From Rubrobacter sp. (GTDB taxonomy: Bacteria; Actinomycetota; Rubrobacteria; Rubrobacterales; Rubrobacteraceae), in the NCBI GenBank assembly GCA_013697825.1, contig JACCWD010000133.1, positions 1 to 43,051 on the forward strand: a stretch of DNA of 43,051 nt. The letters run 5' to 3'. The notes under the pieces were generated by a model, which saw nothing but the letters and a program-made list of their open reading frames with translations, had not been told where the DNA came from and searched no databases. Of the stretch, positions 8,276 through 17,535 are shown piece by piece (the stretch's first letter is position 1; each line of letters begins with the position of its first letter). The position numbers and the translations under genes are program-made.

Positions 8276-9862
8276 ATGTCCATAAAACTCTTTGACACGA
8301 CGCTACGGGACGGGACGCAACGCGAGGGCGTGAGCCTCACCTCGGAGGACAAAGCCCGCATAGCCCGCGAACTCGACGCGCTCGGAGTCCACTATATCGA
8401 GGCGGGCTTCCCGGCCTCGAACCCGAAGGATCTCGAGTTCTTCGAGGGCTTCGACGCGGGCGAACTCGAACACGCGAAGCTCGTCGCCTTCACCCGCGCG
8501 CGCCGTCCGAACAGCCGCGCCGAGGACGACCCGGCGGTGACGCTCCTCCCGAGCCTCTCGGCCCCGGTCGCGTGCATCGTCGCCAAAAGCTGGAAAATGC
8601 ACGTCGAGAAGGTGCTTCGGACGACGCCGGAGGAGAACATCGCGTCGGTGAAAGACACCGTGAAGTATCTCGCCGAGGCCGGGAAAGAAGTCATCTTCGA
8701 CGCGGAGCATTATTTCGACGGCTTCGATGACGACGAGGAGCATTCGCTCGCGGTGCTTCGGGCCGCCGCCGAGGCCGGGGCGACGACGCTCGTGCTTTGC
8801 GACACGAACGGCGGGACACTCCCGACGCGGCTGCGGGGGATCGTGGCACGAACGGTCGCGGAGTTCGCCTCGTGGCCGAACGTCGAGGTCGGCATCCACA
8901 CGCACAACGATTCGGGGTGCGGGGTTGCGAACGCGCTCGTCGCGATCGAGGCCGGAGCGACACACGTTCAAGGAACCATAAACGGCGTCGGAGAGCGGTG
9001 CGGAAACTGCGACCTTGTCACCGTCATCTCCAATTTGCAGCTAAAAATGGGGCATGAGGTCGTCGGAGACGAACAACTCAAAAAACTCACCGAGGTATCG
9101 AATTATGTCTCCGAACTCATGAACCTCACGCCGGACGGTCATCGGCCTTTCGTGGGGCAAAGCGCGTTCGCCCACAAGGGCGGGCTTCATGTGGACGGGA
9201 TTTCCAAAGACCCGAAGACATATGAGCACGTCGAGCCGGAAGCCGTCGGGAACCAAAGACGGACGCCCGTCGGCGAGTTATCCGGGAAAAACTCGATACT
9301 CGCGAAAGCCGAGGAGCTTGGCATTGAGGCCGGGGACACGACGGCGATCCTCACAGCGATGAAGCAGAAAGAGCATGAGGGATACCATTACGAGGCGGCG
9401 GACGCTTCCTTCGCGCTCCTCATCGAGAGGACGACGGGCGAGGCTCGGCCTCTCTTCGAGCTCGAAAGTTTCCGGATCATCTCGGAGAAGCGGGCGGGCG
9501 GCGAGACGACGGTGGAGGCGACGATAAAGCTCCTCGTCAAAGGGGAGCGGGTCATCTCGACGGCGGAGGGGAACGGGCCGGTGAACGCGCTCGACGAGGC
9601 GCTTCGGGCGGCGATCGGGGAGCATTATCCGGAGCTTTCGGAGATACATCTCTCGAACTACAAAGTCCGCATCCTCGACGAGCATCGGGCGACGGCGGCG
9701 ACGACGCGGGTTCTCATAGACTCGACGGACGGCAAGCGGATGTGGGGCGCGGTCGGGGTCGGGGAGAACATCATCGAGGCATCGTGGCAGGCACTCGTGG
9801 ACGGCCTCGAATACGGTGCGCGGACATCGGCGGAGCGGGTCGAGGGGATTCGGAGCCGATGA
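8276..9862 (+). CDS. cimA: (R)-citramalate synthase (CimA)
   Basis: Condenses acetyl-CoA with pyruvate to citramalate, giving 2-oxobutyrate for isoleucine without threonine deaminase. About 528 residues, the length of the Geobacter-type CimA. The HMGL barrel begins MSIKLFDTTLRDGTQREGV. Metal histidines are in VGIHTHNDSGCGVAN, followed by INGVGERCGNCDL, and a LeuA-like dimer domain occupies the last third. The TQREGV signature and the length favour CimA over a second LeuA or homocitrate synthase. The frame extends 5' into leuB, but ATG 8276 after AGGAG (8261-8265) is the sensible start. LeuB next door would serve this pathway too. Confidence 0.9.
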   Translation: MSIKLFDTTLRDGTQREGVSLTSEDKARIARELDALGVHYIEAGFPASNPKDLEFFEGFDAGELEHAKLVAFTRARRPNSRAEDDPAVTLLPSLSAPVACIVAKSWKMHVEKVLRTTPEENIASVKDTVKYLAEAGKEVIFDAEHYFDGFDDDEEHSLAVLRAAAEAGATTLVLCDTNGGTLPTRLRGIVARTVAEFASWPNVEVGIHTHNDSGCGVANALVAIEAGATHVQGTINGVGERCGNCDLVTVISNLQLKMGHEVVGDEQLKKLTEVSNYVSELMNLTPDGHRPFVGQSAFAHKGGLHVDGISKDPKTYEHVEPEAVGNQRRTPVGELSGKNSILAKAEELGIEAGDTTAILTAMKQKEHEGYHYEAADASFALLIERTTGEARPLFELESFRIISEKRAGGETTVEATIKLLVKGERVISTAEGNGPVNALDEALRAAIGEHYPELSEIHLSNYKVRILDEHRATAATTRVLIDSTDGKRMWGAVGVGENIIEASWQALVDGLEYGARTSAERVEGIRSR

Positions 9863-9976
9863 TGCTCGCTTCGCGCCCGTCGGGTTTCGGATGCGTCCGT
9901 GGAGAATCGTCGCACCCCGTTCCGGGGATCGTGGGAGGTTCGAGGCGATAGCGCGGGAGGCGCCGGGCGAGAAAAG

Positions 9977-10198
9977 TCAGCGAGTTCGACGTTTGGATTC
10001 GAGGCGGGCGGCTTCGGCGTATATTTCTTCGACGGTCATGTCCTCGAAGATTCCGCCCTTCATCTTCATATAGTCGTCGCGGGAGCGTTCGAGTTGGAGT
10101 CCGATGAAGCGGGCTGCTCCGAGGACTCCGAGTTTTTCTTTGAGCGCCTCGTAGCCGAGTCGGTCGATCTCTTCGTCGGTCATGTCGCGTGTCTTCAT
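9977..10198 (-). CDS. Small partner protein of PIN-domain module (putative antitoxin)
   Basis: About 73 residues from ATG 10198 (an in-frame ATG at 10207 would add three). The charged, helical sequence contains LGYEALKEKLGVLGAARF and DDYMKMKGGIFEDM. This layout, an LG.LG..RF helix, an acidic DY segment and a conserved C-terminal EEI helix, resembles the small proteins found beside PIN proteins of the YLDN.-NRPFDD type. ATG 10198 overlaps the repaired stop of the PIN gene (ATGA), so the pair is coupled. Its role as antitoxin is inferred from position; no DNA-binding fold is obvious. Confidence 0.6.
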   Translation of the reverse strand: MKTRDMTDEEIDRLGYEALKEKLGVLGAARFIGLQLERSRDDYMKMKGGIFEDMTVEEIYAEAARLESKRRTR

Positions 10199-10640
10199 CG
10201 TATCCATCCTTCTCTTTCCAAGTCGAGCGACGACGCGACCTTCACCGAAACGCCGACGCGCCTCGCCCTTCTTATGAGCTTATCATCGCACGTCACGAAG
10301 AAGTCCACACCGGCGCGCTCGGCGGCGGCAAGGTGGAGCGCGTCCCCCACCCCACCCCGAAGCCGACTCGCCCCAACGCCACCGCCCTTTGCAGTATCTC
10401 CTCATTCGGCGCGACATATTCCCGCGCGAAGGAGATGATATCCTCCACCCTCTCCCGGCGGGCGGGATCCGCCAGGCGGGAGTGTTCGACCTCGACGACG
10501 AAAGAGGACACGAGTTCCACTTCTTCCGCTTCGACCGCCCTCAGCAAAACCCAGGCCGAATCGGCCTCTTTCCTGTTTCTTTGTATCGTTCGGTCGTCGA
10601 ACGGGCGATTGTATACGTTGTTATCGAGGTACAGCCTCAA
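10195..10640 (-). pseudogene. PIN-domain toxin-like gene, frameshifted
   Basis: The frame begins LRLYLDNNVYNRPFDD, the N-terminal acidic strand of a PIN ribonuclease, and runs to ..VALGRVGFGV. There the frame breaks in a G-rich run (minus strand, 10343-10358). In another frame the expected continuation is intact: GDALHLAAAERAGVDFF, then VTCDDKLI, ending at TGA 10197-10195. The run reads GGGGTGGGGTGGGGG; removing one 5-bp TGGGG unit restores one continuous PIN domain with all conserved acids. The start is uncertain: TTG 10640 is the nearest in-frame start but poorly spaced from AAGGAG. Inactive as read, though reversible by slippage or explained by an assembly error. Confidence 0.75.
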
Positions 10641-10656
10641 GGACTCGGCCTTATGC

Positions 10657-11517
10657 TCATCTCCTTCGGAGACGGAAGAGCCGTGCTTCTCCGGGGCCGA
10701 GCCGAAGTGGGATCCTCCTCGCCCCACGCTCTCCGGGCCGCCTTTGGACGGGGACGAACCTCCTTCCGGCCACGGCGTAACGGGAGATGCCGACGACATG
10801 CGGCGACATCGTGACGGCGGAGGTCGCCGAGGCGAAGGACGAGGCGTTCACGGCGAGGAGATACCGGAACTTCGCGCCCTCGCCGGGTCTCCGGAACCAT
10901 CCGATTATGATCGGCGCCCCGGCGACCGACCTCGCGAACGCATCGGGCCGGAAAGGGGCCGCGCCGAGGGGAGGCTTTCGACGCGCATGGACGACGGCCT
11001 CGGAGCGAAGGGGGAGCATCGCCCTCCCCATCGAGCGGAGATACGCGTTGACGCTCCGGGCGTGGCCGTAAAGCGGAGTGCGCCCTCCCGATTTCGAGAT
11101 CAAAGCCTGACCAAAGCTCGACGCGCCGTTGTTCGGCGTCCAATAAGTGAAATACTGTATGCCCTTCGCGCCGTAAGCCAGCGAGACGTTCACCTGCCAG
11201 AGAAGGTCGGTCCGGCTCGGGCGGCGGCGCGGGGCGAGGCCGACCTTTCTCCCGTCGAAGTCCACGCTCTGTATAAAGACCCACGACGGGATGTTCGCCC
11301 AGAGGGAATACCTTCGGATGGTCGCCCAGTTTTGGAAATAGTCGCGGGTTACGGCCCTTCCGGCGAGGAGCGGATAATGATCGAAGGAGAGCACCGGAGG
11401 CCGAACCACGGAGAGGTACCGCGAGAGATACGTCGCATAGTTCCCGACACCGAGCGCGCTCGGCGAGGTGTGCGAGGGCCACACGTTCACGTACGGAAGG
11501 AGTCCGCCCGCCCTATT
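10657..11517 (-). pseudogene. C-terminal fragment of glycoside-hydrolase-like protein, cut by IS
   Basis: A frame open from the IS edge to TGA at 10657 encodes about 285 residues. Motifs such as PPVLSFDHYPLL, WANIPSWVFIQ and AYGAKGIQYFTYWTP look like the C-terminal half of a TIM-barrel glycosidase (GH42-like), followed by a small beta domain. This is a fold-level guess. There is no start signal: the sequence runs directly into the insertion sequence at 11518. The missing N-terminal half is not found beyond the IS, where an unrelated repeat and ABC genes begin, so insertion was accompanied by a deletion or rearrangement. Confidence 0.6.
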
Positions 11518-13027
11518 CGGTAGTTTGTTAAACAGAGAGAATCATGCTTCAATGGAGGTGGAGGTGTAACGAGATGAGCAAACGACTGCCCTGTCCACCG
11601 GCTCCCGGCCCACTCGAAGATTACGCTAACCGGTTCGACGATCTGTTCGGCACTCTCGCCCAGCGAAGAGGCTTCCGCGAGTACCTTACCGGGTTGCTGC
11701 TGCCCAGAGACCGCAACAAGGCCCTCACCGCCCTGGCCGGCATGGAACCCATAGTCGGCGCTCAAGGCGCTCCGGCGCAGAGGTTGCAGTTCTTCCTCTC
11801 GGAGTCGGCCTGGGACATGGAGGCCGTGAATGCTCTTCGTCTTCGAACGCTCCGAGAGGATCCCAGGATGGCGCCGCACGAGGAGGGTGTGCTCGCCATA
11901 GACGAGGCCGGGGACCGCAAGGACGGCACCAAGACCGATCACGTAGGCTACCAGTACCTCGGATCAGTGGGCAGGATCGCCAACGGGATCGTCTCGGTGA
12001 GCTCGGTGTGGGCCGACGAGAAGATCTACCAGCCGCTACACGTGGAACCCTACACCCCGGCAAAGCGCCTGGTCGGGGGAAGGAGCGATCCCGCCTTCAG
12101 GACCAAGCCCCAGATCGCCGTGGAACTGGTGGAGCGCGCCCGAGGAGCATCCATCCCCTTCCGCGCGGCGGTAGCCGACTGCCTCTATGGGGAGAACGCG
12201 GATTTCGAGGGGGCGATGTGGAAGGCAAAAATACCCTGCGTCCTGAGCCTCAGACCCCACAAGGGGAGGTGGGTCGAGGAAGACGCGGCGCGCACCCCCG
12301 AGGAGGCCGCCGAGAGGATGGGCTGGCGCTCCGCCGATGATCCGGGAGCGTGGAAGCCCATCGCACGAACCTTCAAGGATGGCCACGCCGAACGGTGGTG
12401 GGCGGTGGAGGTGACCACGCTCATAAACTACGGTCCGGAGGGGACGGCGCGCCTGGTGGCGGTTAGCACCGACCCGCAGACTCTGCCGACCAACGGCACG
12501 TGGTATCTGGTGACCAACCTGCCCGCCCCGGATTCTCGCCGGGCGCGAGAAGAGCCCTCGCTGGAGGCGGCCGACCTGGCGGAGGTGACCAGACTCTACG
12601 GCCTCAGGCAGTGGGTGGAGCAAAGCTACAAGCAGGTCAAGGGAGAACTGGGGTTCGCCGACTTCCAGGTTCGAAACGACCGCGCCATCCGCCGACATTG
12701 GGAGATGGTTTTCTGCGCCTTCTCTTTCTGCTGGTGGGCATACACAACCACGAACGGGGCTGCATTCGCGCATTCACCCTCAGAGGCGCAACCAATACCG
12801 GAGGAGGCGGGGGGAAAAAGAAGCGCACAACGAAGAGGGGAAGCCTCCTCCGTCATGGCCGGTGGCCCTGCGGCGGGTACGAGGCTGGTTGGACCCGTGG
12901 GTAATGCTCTGGCGCTTTTGGAGGGCGTGGTCGAAGGCGCCCCCGCCACCGCAACTGCGAGCGCTGCTTGACGCTGTCCATCGAGGGCACTCACTCGACC
13001 TGTATGTCCCTACTTAACAAACTACCG
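11518..13027 (+). mobile_element. IS701-family insertion sequence
   Basis: A 1510-bp element with perfect 14-bp terminal inverted repeats: CGGTAGTTTGTTAA (11518-11531) and TTAACAAACTACCG (13014-13027). It carries one transposase gene. No target duplication is obvious (..CCTATT on the left, TTAATA.. on the right), consistent with a later deletion on one side. Its codon and base use differ from the neighbouring genes. The left end truncates a hydrolase-like gene and the right end lies in an AT-rich palindromic repeat. Confidence 0.9.
11574..12971 (+). CDS. IS701-family DDE transposase
   Basis: Cut-and-paste transposase of about 465 residues that would move the surrounding element. RNase H-fold acidic residues are in LAIDEAGDRKDGTKTDHVGY (first D), FRAAVADCLYGENADF (second D) and RQWVEQSYKQVKGELGFADF (E). 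The last is the typical IS701/IS4-type Y..R..E-like region. The start at ATG 11574 is supported by a long GGAGGTGGAGGTG (11554-11566); an upstream in-frame ATG lacks such a site. The frame is intact, so the element could be active. The C-terminal tail after the catalytic core is low-complexity and may not be conserved. Confidence 0.9.
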   Translation: MSKRLPCPPAPGPLEDYANRFDDLFGTLAQRRGFREYLTGLLLPRDRNKALTALAGMEPIVGAQGAPAQRLQFFLSESAWDMEAVNALRLRTLREDPRMAPHEEGVLAIDEAGDRKDGTKTDHVGYQYLGSVGRIANGIVSVSSVWADEKIYQPLHVEPYTPAKRLVGGRSDPAFRTKPQIAVELVERARGASIPFRAAVADCLYGENADFEGAMWKAKIPCVLSLRPHKGRWVEEDAARTPEEAAERMGWRSADDPGAWKPIARTFKDGHAERWWAVEVTTLINYGPEGTARLVAVSTDPQTLPTNGTWYLVTNLPAPDSRRAREEPSLEAADLAEVTRLYGLRQWVEQSYKQVKGELGFADFQVRNDRAIRRHWEMVFCAFSFCWWAYTTTNGAAFAHSPSEAQPIPEEAGGKRSAQRRGEASSVMAGGPAAGTRLVGPVGNALALLEGVVEGAPATATASAA

Positions 13028-13064
13028 TTAATAACCAAGAACTAATAACCGGAGCGAAGCGACC
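13028..13064. repeat. Truncated AT-rich palindrome with GCGAAGCG block (copy B)
   Basis: Between the IS right end and the stop codon of the ABC permease lie TAATAACCAAGAACTAATAA-type sequence and the block GGAGCGAAGCGACC. On the minus strand the order is stop codon, GC block, then one hairpin arm, as in the copy at 7097. The second arm is missing, so the IS appears to have landed in this element. Confidence 0.75.
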
Positions 13065-13904
13065 TCACTTCTTATTCCGATACAAATACATCGTGACGGG
13101 CGCGAAGACGGCTATGAGTATCGCGCATGCGGCGAATACCGCGCCCATTTGACCCGTCGTCACCGTGCCGGACATGAGGCCGCGCGTCGCCGTTACGAGG
13201 TGGGTTATGGGATTGAAGCTGATGGCGGTTTCCAGCCAGCCGGGCATGGTCGCGGGGTCTACGAAGATATTGCTTGCGAAGGTGAGTGGGAAGAGGATCA
13301 TCATGCTCACGCCCATCACCGAGTTCGGGGTGCGAAGCACGAGGCCGAGCGCCGTCCAGATCCACGACAGGCTGAAAGAGAACACGAGCACGAGCGCGAC
13401 GGCGAGAACCACTCCGGATATTCCGCCTTCGGGACGGAAGCCGAGGAGGAGGCCGAGGACGAGAACCATCGTCGAGGCCATCGTATAGCGGGCGGCATCC
13501 CCGAGGAGCGCGCCGACGAGGACGGCGGGCCGCCACACCGGAAGCGAACGGAATCGGTCGAAGACACCCTTCGTGATGTCGCCGTTCAACGTGAAGCCCG
13601 TGTATATCGTGATGAACACGACGGTTTGAACGAGGATGCCCGGAAGCAAAAATTGGAGATACTCACCCGTCGAGCCGGCGATGGCCCCCCCGAAGAGGTA
13701 TGTGAACATGAGCGTGAACATTATGGGGAACACCGTCACGTCGAACAATTGCTCGGGGACGTGCTTTATTTTCAGCATCGCCCGCCACCCGAAGGTGAGC
13801 GAGGCGGAAAGGGCGTTCGGCCTCTGTGGGCGTTTGCTGGAAGAGAGCGCCGAACGCAAAGTGTCTTCGGCTATGTTTTGCGAAGTCGTCGTCGGAGCCG
13901 TCAT
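13065..13904 (-). CDS. ABC-2 type transporter permease (DrrB-like)
   Basis: Membrane subunit of an ABC exporter, 279 residues. After a roughly 40-residue cytoplasmic N terminus there are about six hydrophobic segments, including [45 protein letters not shown] and [20 protein letters not shown]. The loop [14 protein letters not shown] matches the conserved coupling region of DrrB/ABC-2 permeases. The start overlaps the ATPase stop by 4 bp (ATGA), so the two are co-translated. Substrate is unknown; DrrAB-type pairs export antibiotics, lipids or glycolipids. The stop codon touches the palindromic repeat. Confidence 0.9.
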   Translation of the reverse strand: MTAPTTTSQNIAEDTLRSALSSSKRPQRPNALSASLTFGWRAMLKIKHVPEQLFDVTVFPIMFTLMFTYLFGGAIAGSTGEYLQFLLPGILVQTVVFITIYTGFTLNGDITKGVFDRFRSLPVWRPAVLVGALLGDAARYTMASTMVLVLGLLLGFRPEGGISGVVLAVALVLVFSFSLSWIWTALGLVLRTPNSVMGVSMMILFPLTFASNIFVDPATMPGWLETAISFNPITHLVTATRGLMSGTVTTGQMGAVFAACAILIAVFAPVTMYLYRNKK

Positions 13905-14920
13905 GCGACTTCCTCTTCTTTCTCGTCGGCTTCTTCGTCCTCGGCGGGGCGTCCGGTGAGGGCGAGGAAGACTTCGTCGAGGCTCGGCTGTCCGAGGGCG
14001 AAGTCGGTTATGGCGATGCCGGATCGGGAAAGCTCCGCGAGGGCGTGTGCGACTTTTTCGGGATCGGAGACCCGCGCCGAGAGGGCTGCCGGGTCGGATT
14101 CGAGGTGCATGGACGCGCCGAGCGAGTGTGAGAGTATCCGATTGGCCTCGGGGCGGCTTTCGGGGTCGGCGAGGCGGACGTGGAGCGCGCCCGCGCCGAC
14201 GGAGGCTTTCAGTTCTCCGGGGGTGCCTTCGGCGATGACCTTGCCGTGATCTATGACGGCGATGCGGTCGGCGAGCCGATCGGCCTCATCTAAATATTGC
14301 GTGGTGAGGAGAACCGTCGTGCCTTCGGATGCCAGCGTCCGTATGATGTCCCAAACTTGGTTTCGGCTTCGCGGATCGAGGCCCGTCGTCGGCTCGTCGA
14401 GAAAGAGGAGATCCGGCGTCACGACGATGGATGCCGCGATGTCGAGCCTCCGCCTCATCCCCCCGGAATACTTCTTGACTTGCCGACTCGCCGCCTCCGA
14501 AAGCTCGAAGGCTTCGAGGAGTTCGGCAGCCCGCGCTTTGGATTCCCTCCTCGAATGGCCGAGGAGGCGGGCGATGAGGACGAGGTTCTCGCCTCCGGTG
14601 AGGTCTTCGTCCACGGAGGCGAACTGCCCGGTGAGGCTCACGCGGCTCCGCACCTCGTCGGCCTCGCGCACGATGTCGTGGCCGAAGATTCCCGCCGAGC
14701 CGGAGGATGGGGGGAGGAGGGTGGCAAGCATTCGGATGGTCGTCGTTTTCCCGGCGCCGTTCGGGCCGAGGAAGCCGTATATCTCGCCTGGAGCCACTTT
14801 GAGGTCCACGCCGTCCACCGCGGCATTATCCCCGAAGTTGCGGACGAGCCCCTCGGCGTGAACCGCCAATTCGCTGCCCGATGAACCGCGTTCGATGCTC
14901 ACCACTTTGTCCCTTTCCAT
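13901..14920 (-). CDS. ABC transporter ATP-binding protein (DrrA-like)
   Basis: Energises the exporter formed with the overlapping permease gene. 339 residues. Walker A is [16 protein letters not shown], the signature motif is [16 protein letters not shown], and Walker B is [14 protein letters not shown]. The switch region is [15 protein letters not shown], with Q in place of the usual His, as is common in DrrA proteins. The C-terminal 100 residues form the DrrA regulatory domain, ending in an acidic E/D-rich tail. AAGGAG four bases before ATG 14920 supports the start. Daunorubicin-resistance-type assignment is by family only; no antibiotic genes are nearby. Confidence 0.93.
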   Translation of the reverse strand: MERDKVVSIERGSSGSELAVHAEGLVRNFGDNAAVDGVDLKVAPGEIYGFLGPNGAGKTTTIRMLATLLPPSSGSAGIFGHDIVREADEVRSRVSLTGQFASVDEDLTGGENLVLIARLLGHSRRESKARAAELLEAFELSEAASRQVKKYSGGMRRRLDIAASIVVTPDLLFLDEPTTGLDPRSRNQVWDIIRTLASEGTTVLLTTQYLDEADRLADRIAVIDHGKVIAEGTPGELKASVGAGALHVRLADPESRPEANRILSHSLGASMHLESDPAALSARVSDPEKVAHALAELSRSGIAITDFALGQPSLDEVFLALTGRPAEDEEADEKEEEVA

Positions 14921-15103
14921 CCCGCTCCTTTGTTCCCCATAGTCTCTTCGTCGCTTTCACGAACCCATTGAATATATTGAAGAAGCGTCGTTTTTCCACA
15001 CCGTTATTTGAGGTTTCGGCGAGGCCGGGGATTTCTCCGTTCGGGCCTCGCCGTTCCCCGAGAAAAGCCGCCCGGCATGTATGCCTCGCCGGGCGAACCG
15101 CCG

Positions 15104-15445
15104 TTACGAAGGAGTGTTCGCTCGGTGTTCGGCGCGGGTTTTCGCACTTTCGTAGTTCATGCGGAAGAGTGCAATCACGGCCTCTGCGTCGCCGTGTTCA
15201 TCCATGCTCCGCCGCACCCATCCCGACTCGGGGAGCGGCGGATGCACTGAAGCCTTCCCCTCCGCTATGAGTTCGTCGCGAACCTTCTTCGGAAACGGGA
15301 GATCCGCGAAACTCGAACCGTGGAGATGCCCGAGCTCGACTTTGCCGAAGCTGAATTTCAACCCGCCCCTTCCGGTGTCTCCGGTGGAAACTCCCGGCCA
15401 GCCTGCGACCTCGCGCTCGATCACGGCGGATGGACTATCTTTCAT
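15104..15445 (-). CDS. Luciferase-domain protein (DUF5519)
   Basis: About 113 residues beginning MKDSPSAVIEREVAGWPGV. The pattern of conserved words (FGKVELGHLHG, ADLPFPKKVRDELI, PESGWVRRSM, VIALFRMNYESAK) is that of the DUF5519 'luciferase domain' family common in actinobacteria. The family name comes from weak similarity only and no activity is established. AGGAGG just upstream of ATG 15445 decides the start; a longer frame to 15607 lacks a ribosome site. The gene is monocistronic, with no functional clue from its neighbours. Confidence 0.8.
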   Translation of the reverse strand: MKDSPSAVIEREVAGWPGVSTGDTGRGGLKFSFGKVELGHLHGSSFADLPFPKKVRDELIAEGKASVHPPLPESGWVRRSMDEHGDAEAVIALFRMNYESAKTRAEHRANTPS

Positions 15446-15613
15446 GAGATGCCTCCTCGTTTCGTTTCTCGAATGCCTCGATTTTCCGACGCAGAGGAGT
15501 TTCATGCATCGTGCGGAGGAATGATTTTCGCCCGTACTTTCGGACAGGCGGGGAAAGCGAATGCCGGGCCGACGATTCCCGTCAGCCCGGCATAAAGCGA
15601 AGAGCATGGGGCG

Positions 15614-16360
15614 TTAGTTTTGGCGGATGAACTCGATGGTGCGTTCGTGTATGGACGGCGCGTCGTTGTCGAGCGTGGCGACGTGATATGACTCTTCGAG
15701 GCGGACGAGTTCCTTGTGCGGGCTTCCGAGCTTTTCCATAATATACGGCCCGTTCTCCGGCGGGACGACGTGATCTTCGAGCGATTGTATAACGAGGGCC
15801 GGGCATTCGATGACCGGAAGCAAATCGTCCGTGACGCGCATGATCGCCATGAACTCTTTGAGCGGAGGCACGGGAACCTCGGGATACACGAGTTCTTCGC
15901 CGCCCTCCATCTTTATGTCCGAGCCGACGCCGGGGACGGTTTCCGGGGCGTCGTCGAGGAATACGAGGCGGGCGAGGTCGGGGTTCGCGAGGAAGACGCA
16001 CGCGTTTATGGGGATGATGCCGCGTATGAGATCCGGCCTCATCGCCGCGAAATAAAGCGAGAACATCCCGCCCATCGAGAGTCCGGCGAAGAAGACTCGC
16101 TCGCACCGGACTTCGAGCCACGCGAGGTCTTCTTCGATGGAGCGGATCCAATCCGACGCGCCGCTCTTCGCGTGATCCTCCATGCTCGTCCCATGACCCG
16201 CGAGCCTCGGCCCCGCCACCGTGAAGCCCTCCGCCGCCAAAGCCTCGCCGAGCGGACGCACGCTTTGCGTCGTCCCGGTGAACCCGTGCGAGACGAGTAC
16301 GCCCGTGCCGTTTCCTTCGAAGCGGAAAGGCTCCGCGCCAGGCATTATGTTTTGCTCCAT
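15614..16360 (-). CDS. Alpha/beta hydrolase, Est30-like carboxylesterase
   Basis: Cytoplasmic esterase/monoacylglycerol-lipase-like enzyme, 248 residues, the length of Geobacillus Est30. The oxyanion region is LVSHGFTGTTQSVRPLG. The nucleophile Ser is in FFAGLSMGGMFSLYF (GxSxG). The catalytic Asp is probably in QSLEDHVVPP and the His in SYHVATLDNDA. A small lid follows strand 6. AAGGAGGAAAGAGC directly precedes the ATG. Physiological substrate unknown. The gene is transcribed away from the DUF4230 genes. Confidence 0.9.
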   Translation of the reverse strand: MEQNIMPGAEPFRFEGNGTGVLVSHGFTGTTQSVRPLGEALAAEGFTVAGPRLAGHGTSMEDHAKSGASDWIRSIEEDLAWLEVRCERVFFAGLSMGGMFSLYFAAMRPDLIRGIIPINACVFLANPDLARLVFLDDAPETVPGVGSDIKMEGGEELVYPEVPVPPLKEFMAIMRVTDDLLPVIECPALVIQSLEDHVVPPENGPYIMEKLGSPHKELVRLEESYHVATLDNDAPSIHERTIEFIRQN

Positions 16361-16457
16361 GCTCTTTCCTCCTTGTGAATTCCCAGTTCACAGAATACAC
16401 GAGGGGCGATACTTCCGTCGGGGGCGGTACTATATTCATCGTGTCATATTCATGCAA

Positions 16458-16500
16458 GCCGGGAGGCGACGGGTGAATGCGAGCCGGGAGGCGACGGGTG
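16458..16500 (+). repeat. Tandem duplication of a ribosome site plus GTG
   Basis: The 18-bp word GCCGGGAGGCGACGGGTG occurs at 16458-16475 and again at 16483-16500, period 25. Each copy contains GGGAGG followed at good spacing by GTG. Only the second GTG opens the DUF4230 frame; the first is immediately followed by an out-of-frame AATG. It looks like a local duplication of the translation start. Confidence 0.85.
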
Positions 16501-17173
16501 GACAGCTCTCAATCCAGAGACGACCGGGAAGAGCGGAGAAGTTCGAGTATGGGAAAGGTTCTCGTTTTGACCGCGCTCGTCATGATTCTTTCCGCCGTGT
16601 TTGGGATCGGGCTGGCGCGTTACGGATGCGACTTGCCATTCATCCGCCCATTTTTCGAAGAGTCCTGTGAGACGCCGATCCTTACGGGGACACAAGATCT
16701 CAACCAGCTTACGACGGCGCGCTTGACCGGACAAGTCGTCGTGACGGAGGAAGCGGAGCCGGGGCGGATTCAAAACCTTGCTGATTTTGTCGGCGTCGAT
16801 ACCTCGGCACTCACCGGGGAGAGTGTGATCCTCGTCGCCACCGGAGAGGTCGAGGCCGGAGTGAACCTCGACAATCTCGAAGACAGAGACGTGCGGGTTG
16901 GTGAAGACACCGTCACGATAAACCTCCCGGATGCCGAGATACTCTCATCCAGCCTCGACGAGGAACGAACCGGCTTGTACGATCGCAACCGAGGTTTCTT
17001 CGTCTATGGCGTCAATGACGAGATCGCCGATGAAGCTCGTCGTGAATGCTGTCGATGAGATAGGGAACATCGCCGAAGAAAGCGACATCCTCGCGCAAGC
17101 GAACACAAACGCCGAAGATAGTATCCGCGCTTTCGTTACCACGCTCGGCTTTGAGGAAGTCCGCTTCGAGTAG
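16498..17173 (+). pseudogene. DUF4230 family protein, frameshifted near C terminus
   Basis: Single-pass membrane protein (KVLVLTALVMILSAVFGIGL near residues 18-37) with an extracytoplasmic DUF4230 domain (ESVILVATGEVEAGVNLDNL, TVTINLPDAEILSS). Function of the family is unknown. The frame ends early at TGA 17056-17058. One extra base near 17047 is enough to explain this: the following frame continues AVDEIGNIAEESDILAQA and ends FEEVRFE at TAG 17171-17173, as expected for the family. GTG 16498 after GGGAGG is chosen because it aligns with the start of the paralog at 17197. As read it would lack its last 40 residues. Confidence 0.8.
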
Positions 17174-17196
17174 AGACGACGAAAAGGAGGCGGGCG

Positions 17197-17535
17197 ATGG
17201 ACGATAACCGTTCCGGGGATGATGGGAGAGAGCAAAGAAGAACCAATCGCAAGGTTCTCGTCTTGACCGCGATCGTCATGGTCATCGCCGCCGCGGTCGG
17301 CATCGGGTTGGCTCGGTATGGGAGCGAATTGCCGATCATCGGCCCGATCTTCGGAGGGTCGGATGCGATGCCGACGAGCGAAGTGGTCGTTCGGGAGATA
17401 CGGGATCTCGAAAACCCCGCCACAACGCGCTGAATCGGCTCTGTGGCCGTAACCGAAGAAGCCGAAGCGAGAGCCAAAAATACCATCCGCGTCTTCGTCG
17501 AGATGCTCGGATTCGAGGAAGTCCGCTTCGAGTGA
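17197..17535 (+). pseudogene. Second DUF4230 paralog: nonsense codon and large internal deletion
   Basis: The N-terminal 60 residues (membrane anchor KVLVLTAIVMVIAAAVGIGL) align with the preceding gene. At 17431-17433 a TGA interrupts the frame where the paralog has a Leu codon. The same frame continues SVAVTEEAEARAKNTIRV and ends GFEEVRFE before TGA 17533-17535. Compared with the first copy, roughly 80-90 codons of the central DUF4230 domain are missing between TEEAEA and the tail. It is a tandem duplicate in advanced decay. Its last base abuts the stop of the convergent PIN gene. Confidence 0.8.

Noticed and set aside
12036-12773. Antisense frame within the transposase
   Set aside because: No start signal or domain; it mirrors the transposase reading frame.
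11508-13037. Target-site duplication around the insertion sequence
   Set aside because: Flanks (CCTATT / TTAATA) share no convincing direct repeat.
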